Of a DNA stretch of 64,000 nucleotides, positions 26,768 through 34,725 are shown piece by piece. Source of the stretch: Pyxidicoccus caerfyrddinensis (GTDB lineage: Bacteria; Myxococcota; Myxococcia; Myxococcales; Myxococcaceae); the NCBI RefSeq assembly GCF_010894405.1, contig NZ_JAAIYA010000034.1:54042-118041 (forward strand). The letters run 5' to 3'. Numbering within the stretch: the first letter of the stretch is position 1; every line of letters starts with the position of its first letter. Below the pieces are notes generated by a model. That model worked only from the letters and a program-made list of their open reading frames with translations. It ran no database searches and was not told where the DNA came from. The position numbers and the translations under genes are program-made.

Positions 26768-27730
26768 CTAGCTCCTCCTCAGCGCCGCAGCGGCGTCCCT
26801 GACGTGGTGGAAGGGGATGAAACCGAGTCCGGAGTCGGCGCGCTCGCCGTCCGCGACCCACGAGTAATGGATGTAGTCGAGCAGGGCCATGGGCAACGTG
26901 CCGGCCCCCACGACGTCCAATGTGCGCAGCGCGGCCCGGAACAGCGGCCCCGGCAGGGGGAGCGGGCGGGCACCCGCCTGGTGGATGAGGCCGGACAGCG
27001 GCAGCACGCCCCGGCCCACGATGTTGAACTCGCCAGACGTCTCCGCGCGCAGCGCCAGGTGCAGCGCCCGCGCGGCGTCCTCTTCGTGCAGCCCCTGCCA
27101 GAGCGGGTCGTACCCCAGCAGCGTGGGCACCACGCCGCGCTTGAGCAGCCGCGTGGCGGGGTTGTCCACCGAGGGGCCGAGCACCGGCGCGAAGCGCAGC
27201 ACCAGCACGCGCATGTCCGGGTGGCGCTCGCGGAAGGCCCGCACCTGTCCCTCCACCTCCACCTTGTCGGTGACGAAGCGGCTGTGCGGACAGCCCTGCA
27301 GCGGCGAGTCCTCGCGCAGGAGCGCCGGGTTGTTGCCGCGCGCGCCGTACACGGCCGTCATCGACGGCACCACCAGTCGCGGCAGCCGCGCGCGCCCCGC
27401 CGCGGTCAGCACGTTCATGGTGCCGATGACTTCCAATTCATGCGCCAGCGAGCCGTTGCGGATGGGCCCGAAGAGGAAGGCCAGGTGGTAGAGCGCGTCC
27501 ACGGGGCGGTCGGTGAGCGCGTCGGTCAGTTCGCCCTCCGCGTCGTACCGGGTGAGGTCCACCCGGTGGTACTCGACCTTGGAACCCTCGGGACGTGCCA
27601 CGTCCAATACGAGAATGCTCTCCACGTCTGGATCTCTCTCCAGCCGATGCATGAGCAGCTTTCCGTAGTCCCCGCTCGCGCCGGTGATCGCGACGCGAAG
27701 CCGCCCCTTGCCTGGTCGTGACACGTCCAT
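26768..27730 (-). CDS. NAD-dependent epimerase/SDR family protein, catalytic Tyr replaced
   Basis: The protein is an extended short-chain dehydrogenase. The Rossmann glycine motif is ITGASGDYGKL, with DVARP giving the acidic ribose contact, and the Thr/Ser of the active site lies in PSMTAVYGARG. At the position of the usual YxxxK the sequence reads SRFVTDK, so Phe takes the place of the catalytic Tyr. It may have lost dehydrogenase activity or use another residue. It is the first gene of a two-gene unit with an acyltransferase, suggesting a lipid or glycolipid role. Confidence 0.85.
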   Translation of the reverse strand: MDVSRPGKGRLRVAITGASGDYGKLLMHRLERDPDVESILVLDVARPEGSKVEYHRVDLTRYDAEGELTDALTDRPVDALYHLAFLFGPIRNGSLAHELEVIGTMNVLTAAGRARLPRLVVPSMTAVYGARGNNPALLREDSPLQGCPHSRFVTDKVEVEGQVRAFRERHPDMRVLVLRFAPVLGPSVDNPATRLLKRGVVPTLLGYDPLWQGLHEEDAARALHLALRAETSGEFNIVGRGVLPLSGLIHQAGARPLPLPGPLFRAALRTLDVVGAGTLPMALLDYIHYSWVADGERADSGLGFIPFHHVRDAAAALRRS

Positions 27731-27832
27731 TCGCGGTGTCGGGTGTTAGCCCAGCCGCTCGGGAATGTCAGCCAACACCGGTGCCGTCGCGCTTTACAAC
27801 GTCTTCTGTGTGGCGGAGGGTGAACGATCGTC

Positions 27833-29713
27833 ATGGCTCGTATCGCCCGCCTCAGTGACGTCCTCATCAACAAGATCGCCGCCGGAGAGGTGGTGGAGCG
27901 CCCCGCCTCCGTGGTGAAGGAGCTGGTGGAGAACTCGCTCGACGCCGAGGCCAGCACCATTCGCGTCGAGCTGGAGGGCGGGGGCGTGGACCGCATCATC
28001 GTGTCCGATGACGGGCATGGCATGGGCCGCCAGGACGCCGTCGCGTGTCTGGAACGTCACGCCACCAGCAAGCTGCGCGAGCTGGACGACCTCTTCCACA
28101 TCGACTCCATGGGCTTCAGGGGCGAGGCGATTCCGGCCATTGCCTCCGTCTCCCGTTTCACACTCCACACCGCGGAGGTCGGCGCCGAGGTGGGCACGCG
28201 CGTGGTGGTGGAGGGCGGAGGCCCGCCGCTGGTGGAGGACGCGCCGCCGCGCACCGGCACCGTCATCACCGTGGAGGACCTCTTCTTCAACGTGCCCGCG
28301 CGCCGCAAGTTCCTCCGCCGGGGCGACACCGAATTGAAGCACGCGGAGGAGGCCGTGGTGCGCCTGGCGCTGGCGTACCCGGAGGTGGGCTTCTTCGCCT
28401 CGCACGAGGGCGGCACGCTCTTCTCCAGCGGGGCCTGCCCGGACGACCCGCGCGAGCGCATCGCCGCGGCGCTGGGCCCCACCGCGCACCCGCACCTGTT
28501 CCCCGTGGAGGAGCGGCGGCTGGGCGTCACCGTCACCGGGTACGCCGCGTCACCTGAATTCACCTTCAACAACGCGCGCGGCCTCTACACCTACGTCAAC
28601 CGCCGCTACGTGAGGGACCGCGGCCTCATCGGCACCATCCAGCGCGCGTACCAGGACTTCCTCGCGTCGGGCCGGCAGCCGGTGGTGGTGCTCCACATCG
28701 ACGTGGACCCGCGCGCGGTGGACGTCAACGTGCACCCGCAGAAGCTCGAGGTGCGCTTCGCCGACGCGCGCGGCGTGCAGGAGGCACTCACCGCCGCGCT
28801 CACTCGCATGCTGCGCGCCGCCCCGTGGCTGGGCGCCGCGGCGGACGCCAACGCCCCGCAGCCGGGCCAGCCGCGCGAGGCCGCCCACTACGCGCTCGCC
28901 GTGGAGCGCTTCCTCACCCGCGCCCAGGAGGCGACGTGGGGCGCGCCGCTGCCCACGGCGATGGACGCACCGGGCGCGCCGGCCGGGCCTGGCCGCGCGC
29001 CGCTGGGGCCACTTCCGTCCGGGCCGATCCCGCCGGGGACACGGCCGGGAGGGCTGCCCTTCGCGCCGGGAGCGGGACAGGCGCCCGCCTTCGGTCAGGC
29101 GCAGCCCCAGCTCAATGAAGCCCCGCCGCCCGGCTACTTCGCGGCGCTGCGGCCCATGGGCATGCTGGGCGGACGCTTCCACGTGTGCGAGGGCCCCGGC
29201 GGCACACTGGTGGTGTTGGACCCGCACGCCGCGCTGGAGCGGGCGCGGCTGACGGGCTACCTGCGCGCGCTGGAGGACGAGAAGCCGCCCCCAGCTCCGT
29301 CGCTGTTCGGCACCACGCTGGAGATGCCGCTGCCGGCGGCGAAGGCGCTGGTGGAAGGACGTGAGGCGCTCACGCGGCTGGGCTTCGACGTGGAGCCCTT
29401 CGGCGGCACCACGGTGGCGCTGAAGACGGCCCCGCCGGGGCTGGAGGGCGCGGATGCGCGCTCGCTGCTGGAGGCGCTAGCCCGCGCGCTGCCGCCCAAG
29501 GGGGCCACGCTGGACGCGGTGTCCCTAGCGGAGGCGGTGCGGGTGATGGCCTGCCACGCCGCGCGCCGCGCCAGCGCCACGCCCCTCACCGACGCGCAGC
29601 TCCGCGCGCTCCTGGGCGAGCTGGACCGCGCCGACTTCCACCCCCCCTGCATCCACGGCACGGTGGTGGTGCTGGAGATGCCGCTGCTGGAGCTGGAGCG
29701 CCGCGCCCGCTGA
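27833..29713 (+). CDS. mutL: DNA mismatch repair protein MutL
   Basis: The N-terminal GHKL ATPase is clear: KIAAGEVVERPASVVKELVENSLDA, DDGHGM, RHATSK and GFRGEA. After it come the NVHPQKLEVRF segment and a Pro/Gly-rich linker (about residues 350-430). The C-terminal dimerisation domain has only degraded versions of the endonuclease motifs: DPHAALE instead of DQHA..E, ACHAARRAS for the ACR motif, and CIHGTV instead of CPHGRP. The protein is 626 residues. It lies 102 bp from the divergent SDR gene, and mutS is not in the window. Confidence 0.96.
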   Translation: MARIARLSDVLINKIAAGEVVERPASVVKELVENSLDAEASTIRVELEGGGVDRIIVSDDGHGMGRQDAVACLERHATSKLRELDDLFHIDSMGFRGEAIPAIASVSRFTLHTAEVGAEVGTRVVVEGGGPPLVEDAPPRTGTVITVEDLFFNVPARRKFLRRGDTELKHAEEAVVRLALAYPEVGFFASHEGGTLFSSGACPDDPRERIAAALGPTAHPHLFPVEERRLGVTVTGYAASPEFTFNNARGLYTYVNRRYVRDRGLIGTIQRAYQDFLASGRQPVVVLHIDVDPRAVDVNVHPQKLEVRFADARGVQEALTAALTRMLRAAPWLGAAADANAPQPGQPREAAHYALAVERFLTRAQEATWGAPLPTAMDAPGAPAGPGRAPLGPLPSGPIPPGTRPGGLPFAPGAGQAPAFGQAQPQLNEAPPPGYFAALRPMGMLGGRFHVCEGPGGTLVVLDPHAALERARLTGYLRALEDEKPPPAPSLFGTTLEMPLPAAKALVEGREALTRLGFDVEPFGGTTVALKTAPPGLEGADARSLLEALARALPPKGATLDAVSLAEAVRVMACHAARRASATPLTDAQLRALLGELDRADFHPPCIHGTVVVLEMPLLELERRAR

Positions 29714-29874
29714 TTCGCCCGAGCGGAATCCCCAGTGACACCGCGCGCTTGCGCCCGCCGGAAAATTGACGCGTGGGAGTCCCCTGCTACGGTGCGCCAC
29801 ACGCCTGTAGCACCGGGCGGACCCTGCAAGGACGTACGCGACGGACACCCACGGCAACGCACAGGAGCGGGCAC

Positions 29875-30030
29875 ATGCGCGGTGTGATCACCCTGCGGGA
29901 CGTGGTGGCCAACCTGGACGTCGTGCTCCGCGAGTTCGGCGCGCTGTGCGTCGTGCGCTGCCTCTTCGCATCGCTGCGCCGCAAGCAGACCACCTTCCTG
30001 GAAATCGCGCTGCGTCCCAAGCGCCCCTGA
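29875..30030 (+). CDS. Small hypothetical protein
   Basis: This 51-residue frame starts at ATG 29875 with CAGGAG eight bases upstream. It is hydrophobic in the middle and basic at the end (LRRKQTTFLEIALRPKRP). Codon use looks coding and it lies 37 bp before the next gene. No family is recognised. Confidence 0.5.
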   Translation: MRGVITLRDVVANLDVVLREFGALCVVRCLFASLRRKQTTFLEIALRPKRP

Positions 30031-30067
30031 AGCCCCGGCCTTGCGCCAGGGCCCCCAGAGTCCATTG

Positions 30068-30784
30068 ATGCTCCGCCGCCTCCTCCCGCCGCTCGCCCTG
30101 CTCATCGCCGCCCCCGCCGTCGCCCAGGACTCCGACGAGGCCGAAGAAGAGGTCTCCACGTCGCTGGACGGGGTGGGGCGCATCTCCATCCAGGGCGGCT
30201 ACCGCTTCACGTCCAACGAGACGTTCTACAAGGGCTGGTACAGCCGCGACCTCAACAAGGACCTGCCGCGCGCCCGCGAGGCCTCCGGCGGGCCGCTGGC
30301 GGTGGGCACCTTCGCCTACGCCATCAACGACCTGGTGGAGCTGGGCATCGACCTGTTCGTCACCGGCGGGCGGCTCTACGTCAACTCGCCCGAGGGCGAG
30401 CAGACCATCGACACCCTGAGCTACGGCGCCGCCGTGGGCCTGCGCTTCCAGACGGTGCTGCCGGAGGTGGGCCCGTATGGGCTCCTGCCCTTCGCGGGCA
30501 TCTCCACCGGGCCCTCGCTCGCTTCGTCGAAGCGCCGAGGCGAGACAGTACAGGAGACCACCACCCAGATATGGATGGGCTCGCTCGGGACCACGCTGCG
30601 CCTGTCGCCGCGCTGGGGCGTGACGGCCGAGTACCGGCTCGCCTTCCTCCGCGGGCCCGTGGGCCCCAAGGACGAAAAGGAGGCCCGAATCGGCAGCTTC
30701 AGCAATGGAGGTAGCTGGTTCGCCGTGGGAGTGACATACAGCTTCCCGGCCGAGCCGTCGCGGCCCCTGCCCGGTAGCAGGTAG
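30068..30784 (+). CDS. Predicted outer-membrane beta-barrel protein
   Basis: A signal peptide (LLPPLALLIAAPAVAQ) precedes about 215 residues of alternating strands, such as GRISIQGGYRF, GAAVGLRFQTVL, LGTTLRLSPRWGVTAEYR and WFAVGVTYSF. This is the pattern of a small OmpA/OmpX-like barrel. The start is the internal ATG at 30068, not 30041. Function is unknown. It is followed in the same direction by two single-pass membrane proteins. Confidence 0.7.
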   Translation: MLRRLLPPLALLIAAPAVAQDSDEAEEEVSTSLDGVGRISIQGGYRFTSNETFYKGWYSRDLNKDLPRAREASGGPLAVGTFAYAINDLVELGIDLFVTGGRLYVNSPEGEQTIDTLSYGAAVGLRFQTVLPEVGPYGLLPFAGISTGPSLASSKRRGETVQETTTQIWMGSLGTTLRLSPRWGVTAEYRLAFLRGPVGPKDEKEARIGSFSNGGSWFAVGVTYSFPAEPSRPLPGSR

Positions 30785-30893
30785 GGGAGGCGGGCGGGCG
30801 AGGCCCGTCTGTCTGCTTTCCGGAAATGGACTGGCCGCGCGGGGCTGTTCCGCTCCGGAATTTATCGCCATACGCCCCGGAGAACTCCTTACG

Positions 30894-31892
30894 ATGCGTG
30901 AGTCGGCCGAAGTCGTTTCCGCGCCCAGGAAGATGTCCATGCCAGAGCAGCCGAAGACCGATGTGGAGAAGGAACTGGCGGATCTCCGCCGCGAAATCGT
31001 CGAGGCCCGCAACCTCGTCATCAAGAGCGACAACCTGCTGAAGAACCTCCATGCGGAGGTGAAGGCGGTCGGCAAGCGTCACGAGGACTTCCAGAAGCGC
31101 CAGTGGCTCTCGTCCGCCGTGGCCTACGTCCTCTTCGCTGTCATCGCCGTGGGCGCCGCGCTGATGATCACCAGCGCACGCAGCTCCAGCGCCACCAACG
31201 AGCGCGAGCGGCTGGAGAAGATGGTCGCCGACCTGTCCTCGCAGCTGGAGAAGCAGCGCGGGGACGTGGCCACGCACCAGACGGCGCAGCGCGCTGCGGG
31301 CGAGGTCTACAAGATGATGACCACGCTCCCCGGCGACGAGCGCCTCAAGGGCATCGACGCGCTGGTGAAGCTGGACACCTCCCGCCTGTCCTCCCTGGAG
31401 CGCCAGGCCCTCAACGACCGCGCCACCGCGCTGCGCCGTGAGACGGGCGACGCCGCCTTCGAGCGCGGGAAGATCGCCTTCCGCAAGAACGAGATGGCGA
31501 GCGTCATCTCGGAGATGGAGCGCTTCCTGGCCATGAACCCGCCGCAGGAGCAGGCGCTCGACGCGTCCTTCTTCCTCGGCACGGCCTACAACAACTCCCG
31601 TCAGCACGACAAGGCGGTGCCCCTGCTGGCCCGCTTCGTCGAGGGCGACAAGGCCTCCAAGACGCGCGACTACGCCATGCTGCTGCTGGCCCAGTCGTAC
31701 CAGGAGGTCGGCCAGATGGAGAAGGCGCTGGAGACCGCGCGCGACGCGGCCGGCACCTACCCCAACAGCCAGTACCAGCCGCAGTTCCGTGGCCGCATCG
31801 CCACGGTGAAGCGCGCCATGAACCCCGAGGCCGCCGCGGCCCCGGGCGCCCCCGCCGCCGCGCCCGCGGTGGCCACGCCCGCCGGCCAGTAG
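30894..31892 (+). CDS. Membrane-anchored coiled-coil/TPR protein
   Basis: The N-terminus is a charged coiled coil (DVEKELADLRREIVEARNLV), followed by one transmembrane helix near residues 75-95 (VAYVLFAVIAVGAALMI). The periplasmic part has a second coiled coil and TPR-like repeats (LDASFFLGTAYNNSRQHDKA and AMLLLAQSYQEVGQMEKALE), and ends in an Ala/Pro tail. ATG 30939, preceded by AGGAAG, is an alternative start that would remove 15 residues. It may organise an envelope complex. No family is named with confidence. Confidence 0.75.
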   Translation: MRESAEVVSAPRKMSMPEQPKTDVEKELADLRREIVEARNLVIKSDNLLKNLHAEVKAVGKRHEDFQKRQWLSSAVAYVLFAVIAVGAALMITSARSSSATNERERLEKMVADLSSQLEKQRGDVATHQTAQRAAGEVYKMMTTLPGDERLKGIDALVKLDTSRLSSLERQALNDRATALRRETGDAAFERGKIAFRKNEMASVISEMERFLAMNPPQEQALDASFFLGTAYNNSRQHDKAVPLLARFVEGDKASKTRDYAMLLLAQSYQEVGQMEKALETARDAAGTYPNSQYQPQFRGRIATVKRAMNPEAAAAPGAPAAAPAVATPAGQ

Positions 31893-31921
31893 GCCCCTGG
31901 GCGTCCGGAGGGGCCCGAAAC

Positions 31922-31944
31922 CTCCCACCGGTTGACGGTGGGAG
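31922..31944 (+). terminator. Stem-loop after the TPR membrane protein
   Basis: CTCCCACC-GGTTGAC-GGTGGGAG is a perfect 8-bp stem with a 7-base loop, 30 bp after the stop codon. It probably terminates or attenuates transcription before the next gene. Confidence 0.5.
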
Positions 31945-31993
31945 ACACGGAAGCGTTGCCACACGGGGTCCACGGTCGTAAGACCTGGGCCCC

Positions 31994-32506
31994 GTGTCCG
32001 TTCCCGACCCCCGGAAAGACCCCCGCTTCCGCCGCTACCGCGGTGGCGCGTACGGCGTTTACATCCTGCTCACCACGCTATTCTCGGTGTGGATCCTCTG
32101 GAACGTGAGCCGCTCGGTGGCCGCCATGACGCCGGAGAGGCCGCCCGCCGCGGCCCAGTTGCTCACCTTCCGCGAGTGCCTGGACGGCGCGCAGGCGCTG
32201 TGGGCGGAGCTGGAGTCCGAGCGCGAGAAGCTGGTGCGCGTCTCCCCCGCCAGCAACGTGGACCGGCAGTGGATGGGCTTCCGCACAGCCTGGCTGGAGC
32301 GGCTGCGCCAGCGCGAGTCCATGTGCGGGCTCGATTCGAGAGACCGCGAGTCGCTGCGCGCGGTGTTCCGTCGCCTGGAGGGCGTGCAGGACCTCTACAC
32401 CATCCACGCGGTGCAGTACGCGGGCGAGGTGGGCGGCGCGGTGGACGCGCTGCACGCCGCCTTCGCCACCGCGCGGAAGAATCCGGGCGCCGGCCGGCTG
32501 CCCTGA
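31994..32506 (+). CDS. Single-pass membrane protein of unknown function
   Basis: Starting at GTG 31994, the 170-residue protein has one transmembrane helix near residues 20-40 (GVYILLTTLFSVWILW) and a soluble C-terminal part with two cysteines and helical character. It ends four bases from the convergent lipoprotein gene. No motif is recognised. Confidence 0.65.
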   Translation: MSVPDPRKDPRFRRYRGGAYGVYILLTTLFSVWILWNVSRSVAAMTPERPPAAAQLLTFRECLDGAQALWAELESEREKLVRVSPASNVDRQWMGFRTAWLERLRQRESMCGLDSRDRESLRAVFRRLEGVQDLYTIHAVQYAGEVGGAVDALHAAFATARKNPGAGRLP

Positions 32507-32510
32507 GCCG

Positions 32511-34142
32511 TCAGCGCACCGGTATCAGCGCGGTGTAGCGGCCCTCCTGGTCCGACACCGCCTGCGACAGCAGCACCGTGGTGGGCCGGCCCTCCAGCGT
32601 CACCACCCGGTAGAAGCGGATGGAGGCATAGGGCACGACGCGCGCGCTGCCCGCGTCCGCGTCGCCCTCTGTCACCCGGCCGCTGACGGTGCGGCCCTTC
32701 TGCAGCGGGAAGGTGGCCAGCTCCTGCTTGCTGTCGTCCTCGCCGGGCAGCACGGTGACGGTGCGGCTGACGCGCGGCAGGTTCTCCGTGGGCACGAAGT
32801 CCACGCGGTACACGGCCGGGTCCAGCCGCAGCTCGAAGACGCCCCCGTCGGCCGTGGCGCCCAGCGCCTCGCCGCCCGAGGGCGGACGGGGCCAGCCCGG
32901 CACCTGGCCCACCGGCTCGGCCACCACGCGCACGCCCTCCGCCGGGGTGGTGTTGTCCGGCTGGAGGAGGGCGCCCCGCACGACACGGCGGTCCGGGCAG
33001 AGCACGTCCGGCAGCGCGGCCCCGGTGCGCGGCACCTCCACCGACTGCACCGTGAGGCCCGCGGTGGAGCCGGGCGGCGGTACCACCACCAGCGACAGCG
33101 TCCCACCCGGCGCGGACGGCAACGTGTCCACGGTGAAGCGCCCCTCGGTGCTAGAGGTGGCCAGCGGACCGCGGAAGGTGCCGCCTCCGCCCACCTCGCC
33201 CTGGAGCGAGACGGTGGCGCCCGCCACCGGCCGTCCGTCCAGGCCCACCACCCGGCCCGTCACCCGCACCGGCGTGCCGTAGTCGCCCAGCTCCAGCGGC
33301 GCGGTGAGCGGCGCGCGCGGGTCCACGGTGAAGGTCTTCTGCGGCACCCACGGAGCCGTGCCGGTGGCCGTCACGCGCAGCAGGACCGCGGTGCGCCGCG
33401 ACGCCTCGCGGGGAATGACGACGGTGAAGTCGCCCGTGCCGCGCGCCACCGACACGCGCTGGGACAGGGCCGTGAGGTCCGCGTCCAGGGCCTGGATGTC
33501 GAGCGGCGCGTCCACCAGCACGCCGTCCTCGCGCTCCACCCTTCCGCTCAGCCACGCCAGCGTGTCCGGGGCGGGCAGCACCATGTCCAGCGGCGCCGTG
33601 GCGCCGGGCTCCACGCTGCTGGTGCCCCGCACCGGAGGCATCTCCACGTCATCGGCCGTCAGCGTCACCGTGTACCGGCCGGTGCCCACCGGCAGCGCCC
33701 AGGTGCCATTGATGGGCACCAGCGATGCGTCGTACTGCCGCACCACGCCGGGCAGCAGGAGGCTCTCGCCCGTGGCGCGCAGGCGAAGGGGCTCGGAGTA
33801 GGGGCGCATGGCGACGCCGCCGTCCGCCGCCGGCAGCGACGTGGCTCGCATCACGAGCCCCGCCACCGAGGAGGGGGCGAACAGCGACAGGTTCTGCTCC
33901 GGCCGCAGGTCCTCCACGCGGAAGTCCTGCGCGTTGCTCCGCTTCTGCGGGTTGGGCACCACCTCCACGACGATGTCGCGGCCCGGATCTCCACAGCCGT
34001 CCGGGAAGCACACCTCGTCGACGCCGCACTCGTCATCCGAGCTGCACACCAGCTGGCTGGGGTCCGGCTCTTCTTCGATTAGCGCGCACCCGGCGCCCGC
34101 GAGCACCGCCAGCAGCGCGAGCCCCGCGCCCCGGCGCGTCAC
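32511..34142 (-). CDS. Lipoprotein with carboxypeptidase-regulatory-like repeats
   Basis: The signal peptide ends in lipobox LAGAGCAL. A short Cys-rich part follows (CSSDDECGVDEVCFPDGC), then several beta-sandwich repeats of the carboxypeptidase-regulatory type, such as VRVTGRVVGLDGRPVAGATVSLQG. These folds are common in surface proteins. GTG at 34142 shares four bases with the stop of the preceding lipoprotein gene. The protein is 543 residues and is the last gene of the pfk-pkn4 run. Confidence 0.8.
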   Translation of the reverse strand: MTRRGAGLALLAVLAGAGCALIEEEPDPSQLVCSSDDECGVDEVCFPDGCGDPGRDIVVEVVPNPQKRSNAQDFRVEDLRPEQNLSLFAPSSVAGLVMRATSLPAADGGVAMRPYSEPLRLRATGESLLLPGVVRQYDASLVPINGTWALPVGTGRYTVTLTADDVEMPPVRGTSSVEPGATAPLDMVLPAPDTLAWLSGRVEREDGVLVDAPLDIQALDADLTALSQRVSVARGTGDFTVVIPREASRRTAVLLRVTATGTAPWVPQKTFTVDPRAPLTAPLELGDYGTPVRVTGRVVGLDGRPVAGATVSLQGEVGGGGTFRGPLATSSTEGRFTVDTLPSAPGGTLSLVVVPPPGSTAGLTVQSVEVPRTGAALPDVLCPDRRVVRGALLQPDNTTPAEGVRVVAEPVGQVPGWPRPPSGGEALGATADGGVFELRLDPAVYRVDFVPTENLPRVSRTVTVLPGEDDSKQELATFPLQKGRTVSGRVTEGDADAGSARVVPYASIRFYRVVTLEGRPTTVLLSQAVSDQEGRYTALIPVR

Positions 34143-34699
34143 CGGCAGTCCCCCTGCACCGTGTTCACCGCCCACGCGTACGTGGTGACGAACCCCGGGT
34201 TCTGGATGACGGTGCCGTCCGGCAGCTCCACCGTCTCCGAGCGCGGCACCCGGTCCACCAGCTCCGAGTCGCTGACGAGCGCCTCCACCAGGTGGGGGCC
34301 GGGTGTGCTCAGCGGGTTGTTGGCGGACGCGAGGCTGATGAGCAGCGTGCCCCGGTCCGCGCGCCGGGGCTCGCGGGTGTTCGTCAGCTCGTATTGGCGG
34401 TAGGCCTGGCGGGGGTCCTGCGGGTTGTAGTCCACGTACCAGTGCACGACGATGCGGTCGTCCACGTCCGGGTCTTCCACCACCACCTCGAAGGTGAGGT
34501 CGCACTGGCCGGCGCCGAAGTCGGAGATGATGCGCGCCTGCGGCGACACCAGGCTCTCCACGATGCGGGGAGGCCGGTTCATGAACTCGGGCACGCGGTC
34601 CAGCTGCGTGTCGTCCTGGGGAATGAGGCAGCCGGTGGCGGCCCACGCCGTGGCCACCAGCAGCACCGCCCAGGTCTGTCGCCGCGTCGTGCGTTCCAT
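34139..34699 (-). CDS. Lipoprotein of unknown function
   Basis: A basic N-terminus and hydrophobic core end in lipobox WAATGCLIP. The 186-residue protein has an Ig-like or PKD-like flavour (FEVVVEDPDVDDRIVVHWYVDY) and two further cysteines. It lies 26 bp after the sigma-54 activator gene and overlaps the next lipoprotein gene by four bases, so the two lipoproteins are probably made together and may interact. Confidence 0.75.
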   Translation of the reverse strand: MERTTRRQTWAVLLVATAWAATGCLIPQDDTQLDRVPEFMNRPPRIVESLVSPQARIISDFGAGQCDLTFEVVVEDPDVDDRIVVHWYVDYNPQDPRQAYRQYELTNTREPRRADRGTLLISLASANNPLSTPGPHLVEALVSDSELVDRVPRSETVELPDGTVIQNPGFVTTYAWAVNTVQGDCR

Positions 34700-34725
34700 C
34701 GTCCGTGCGGTCCGCTCCGCTGGCA

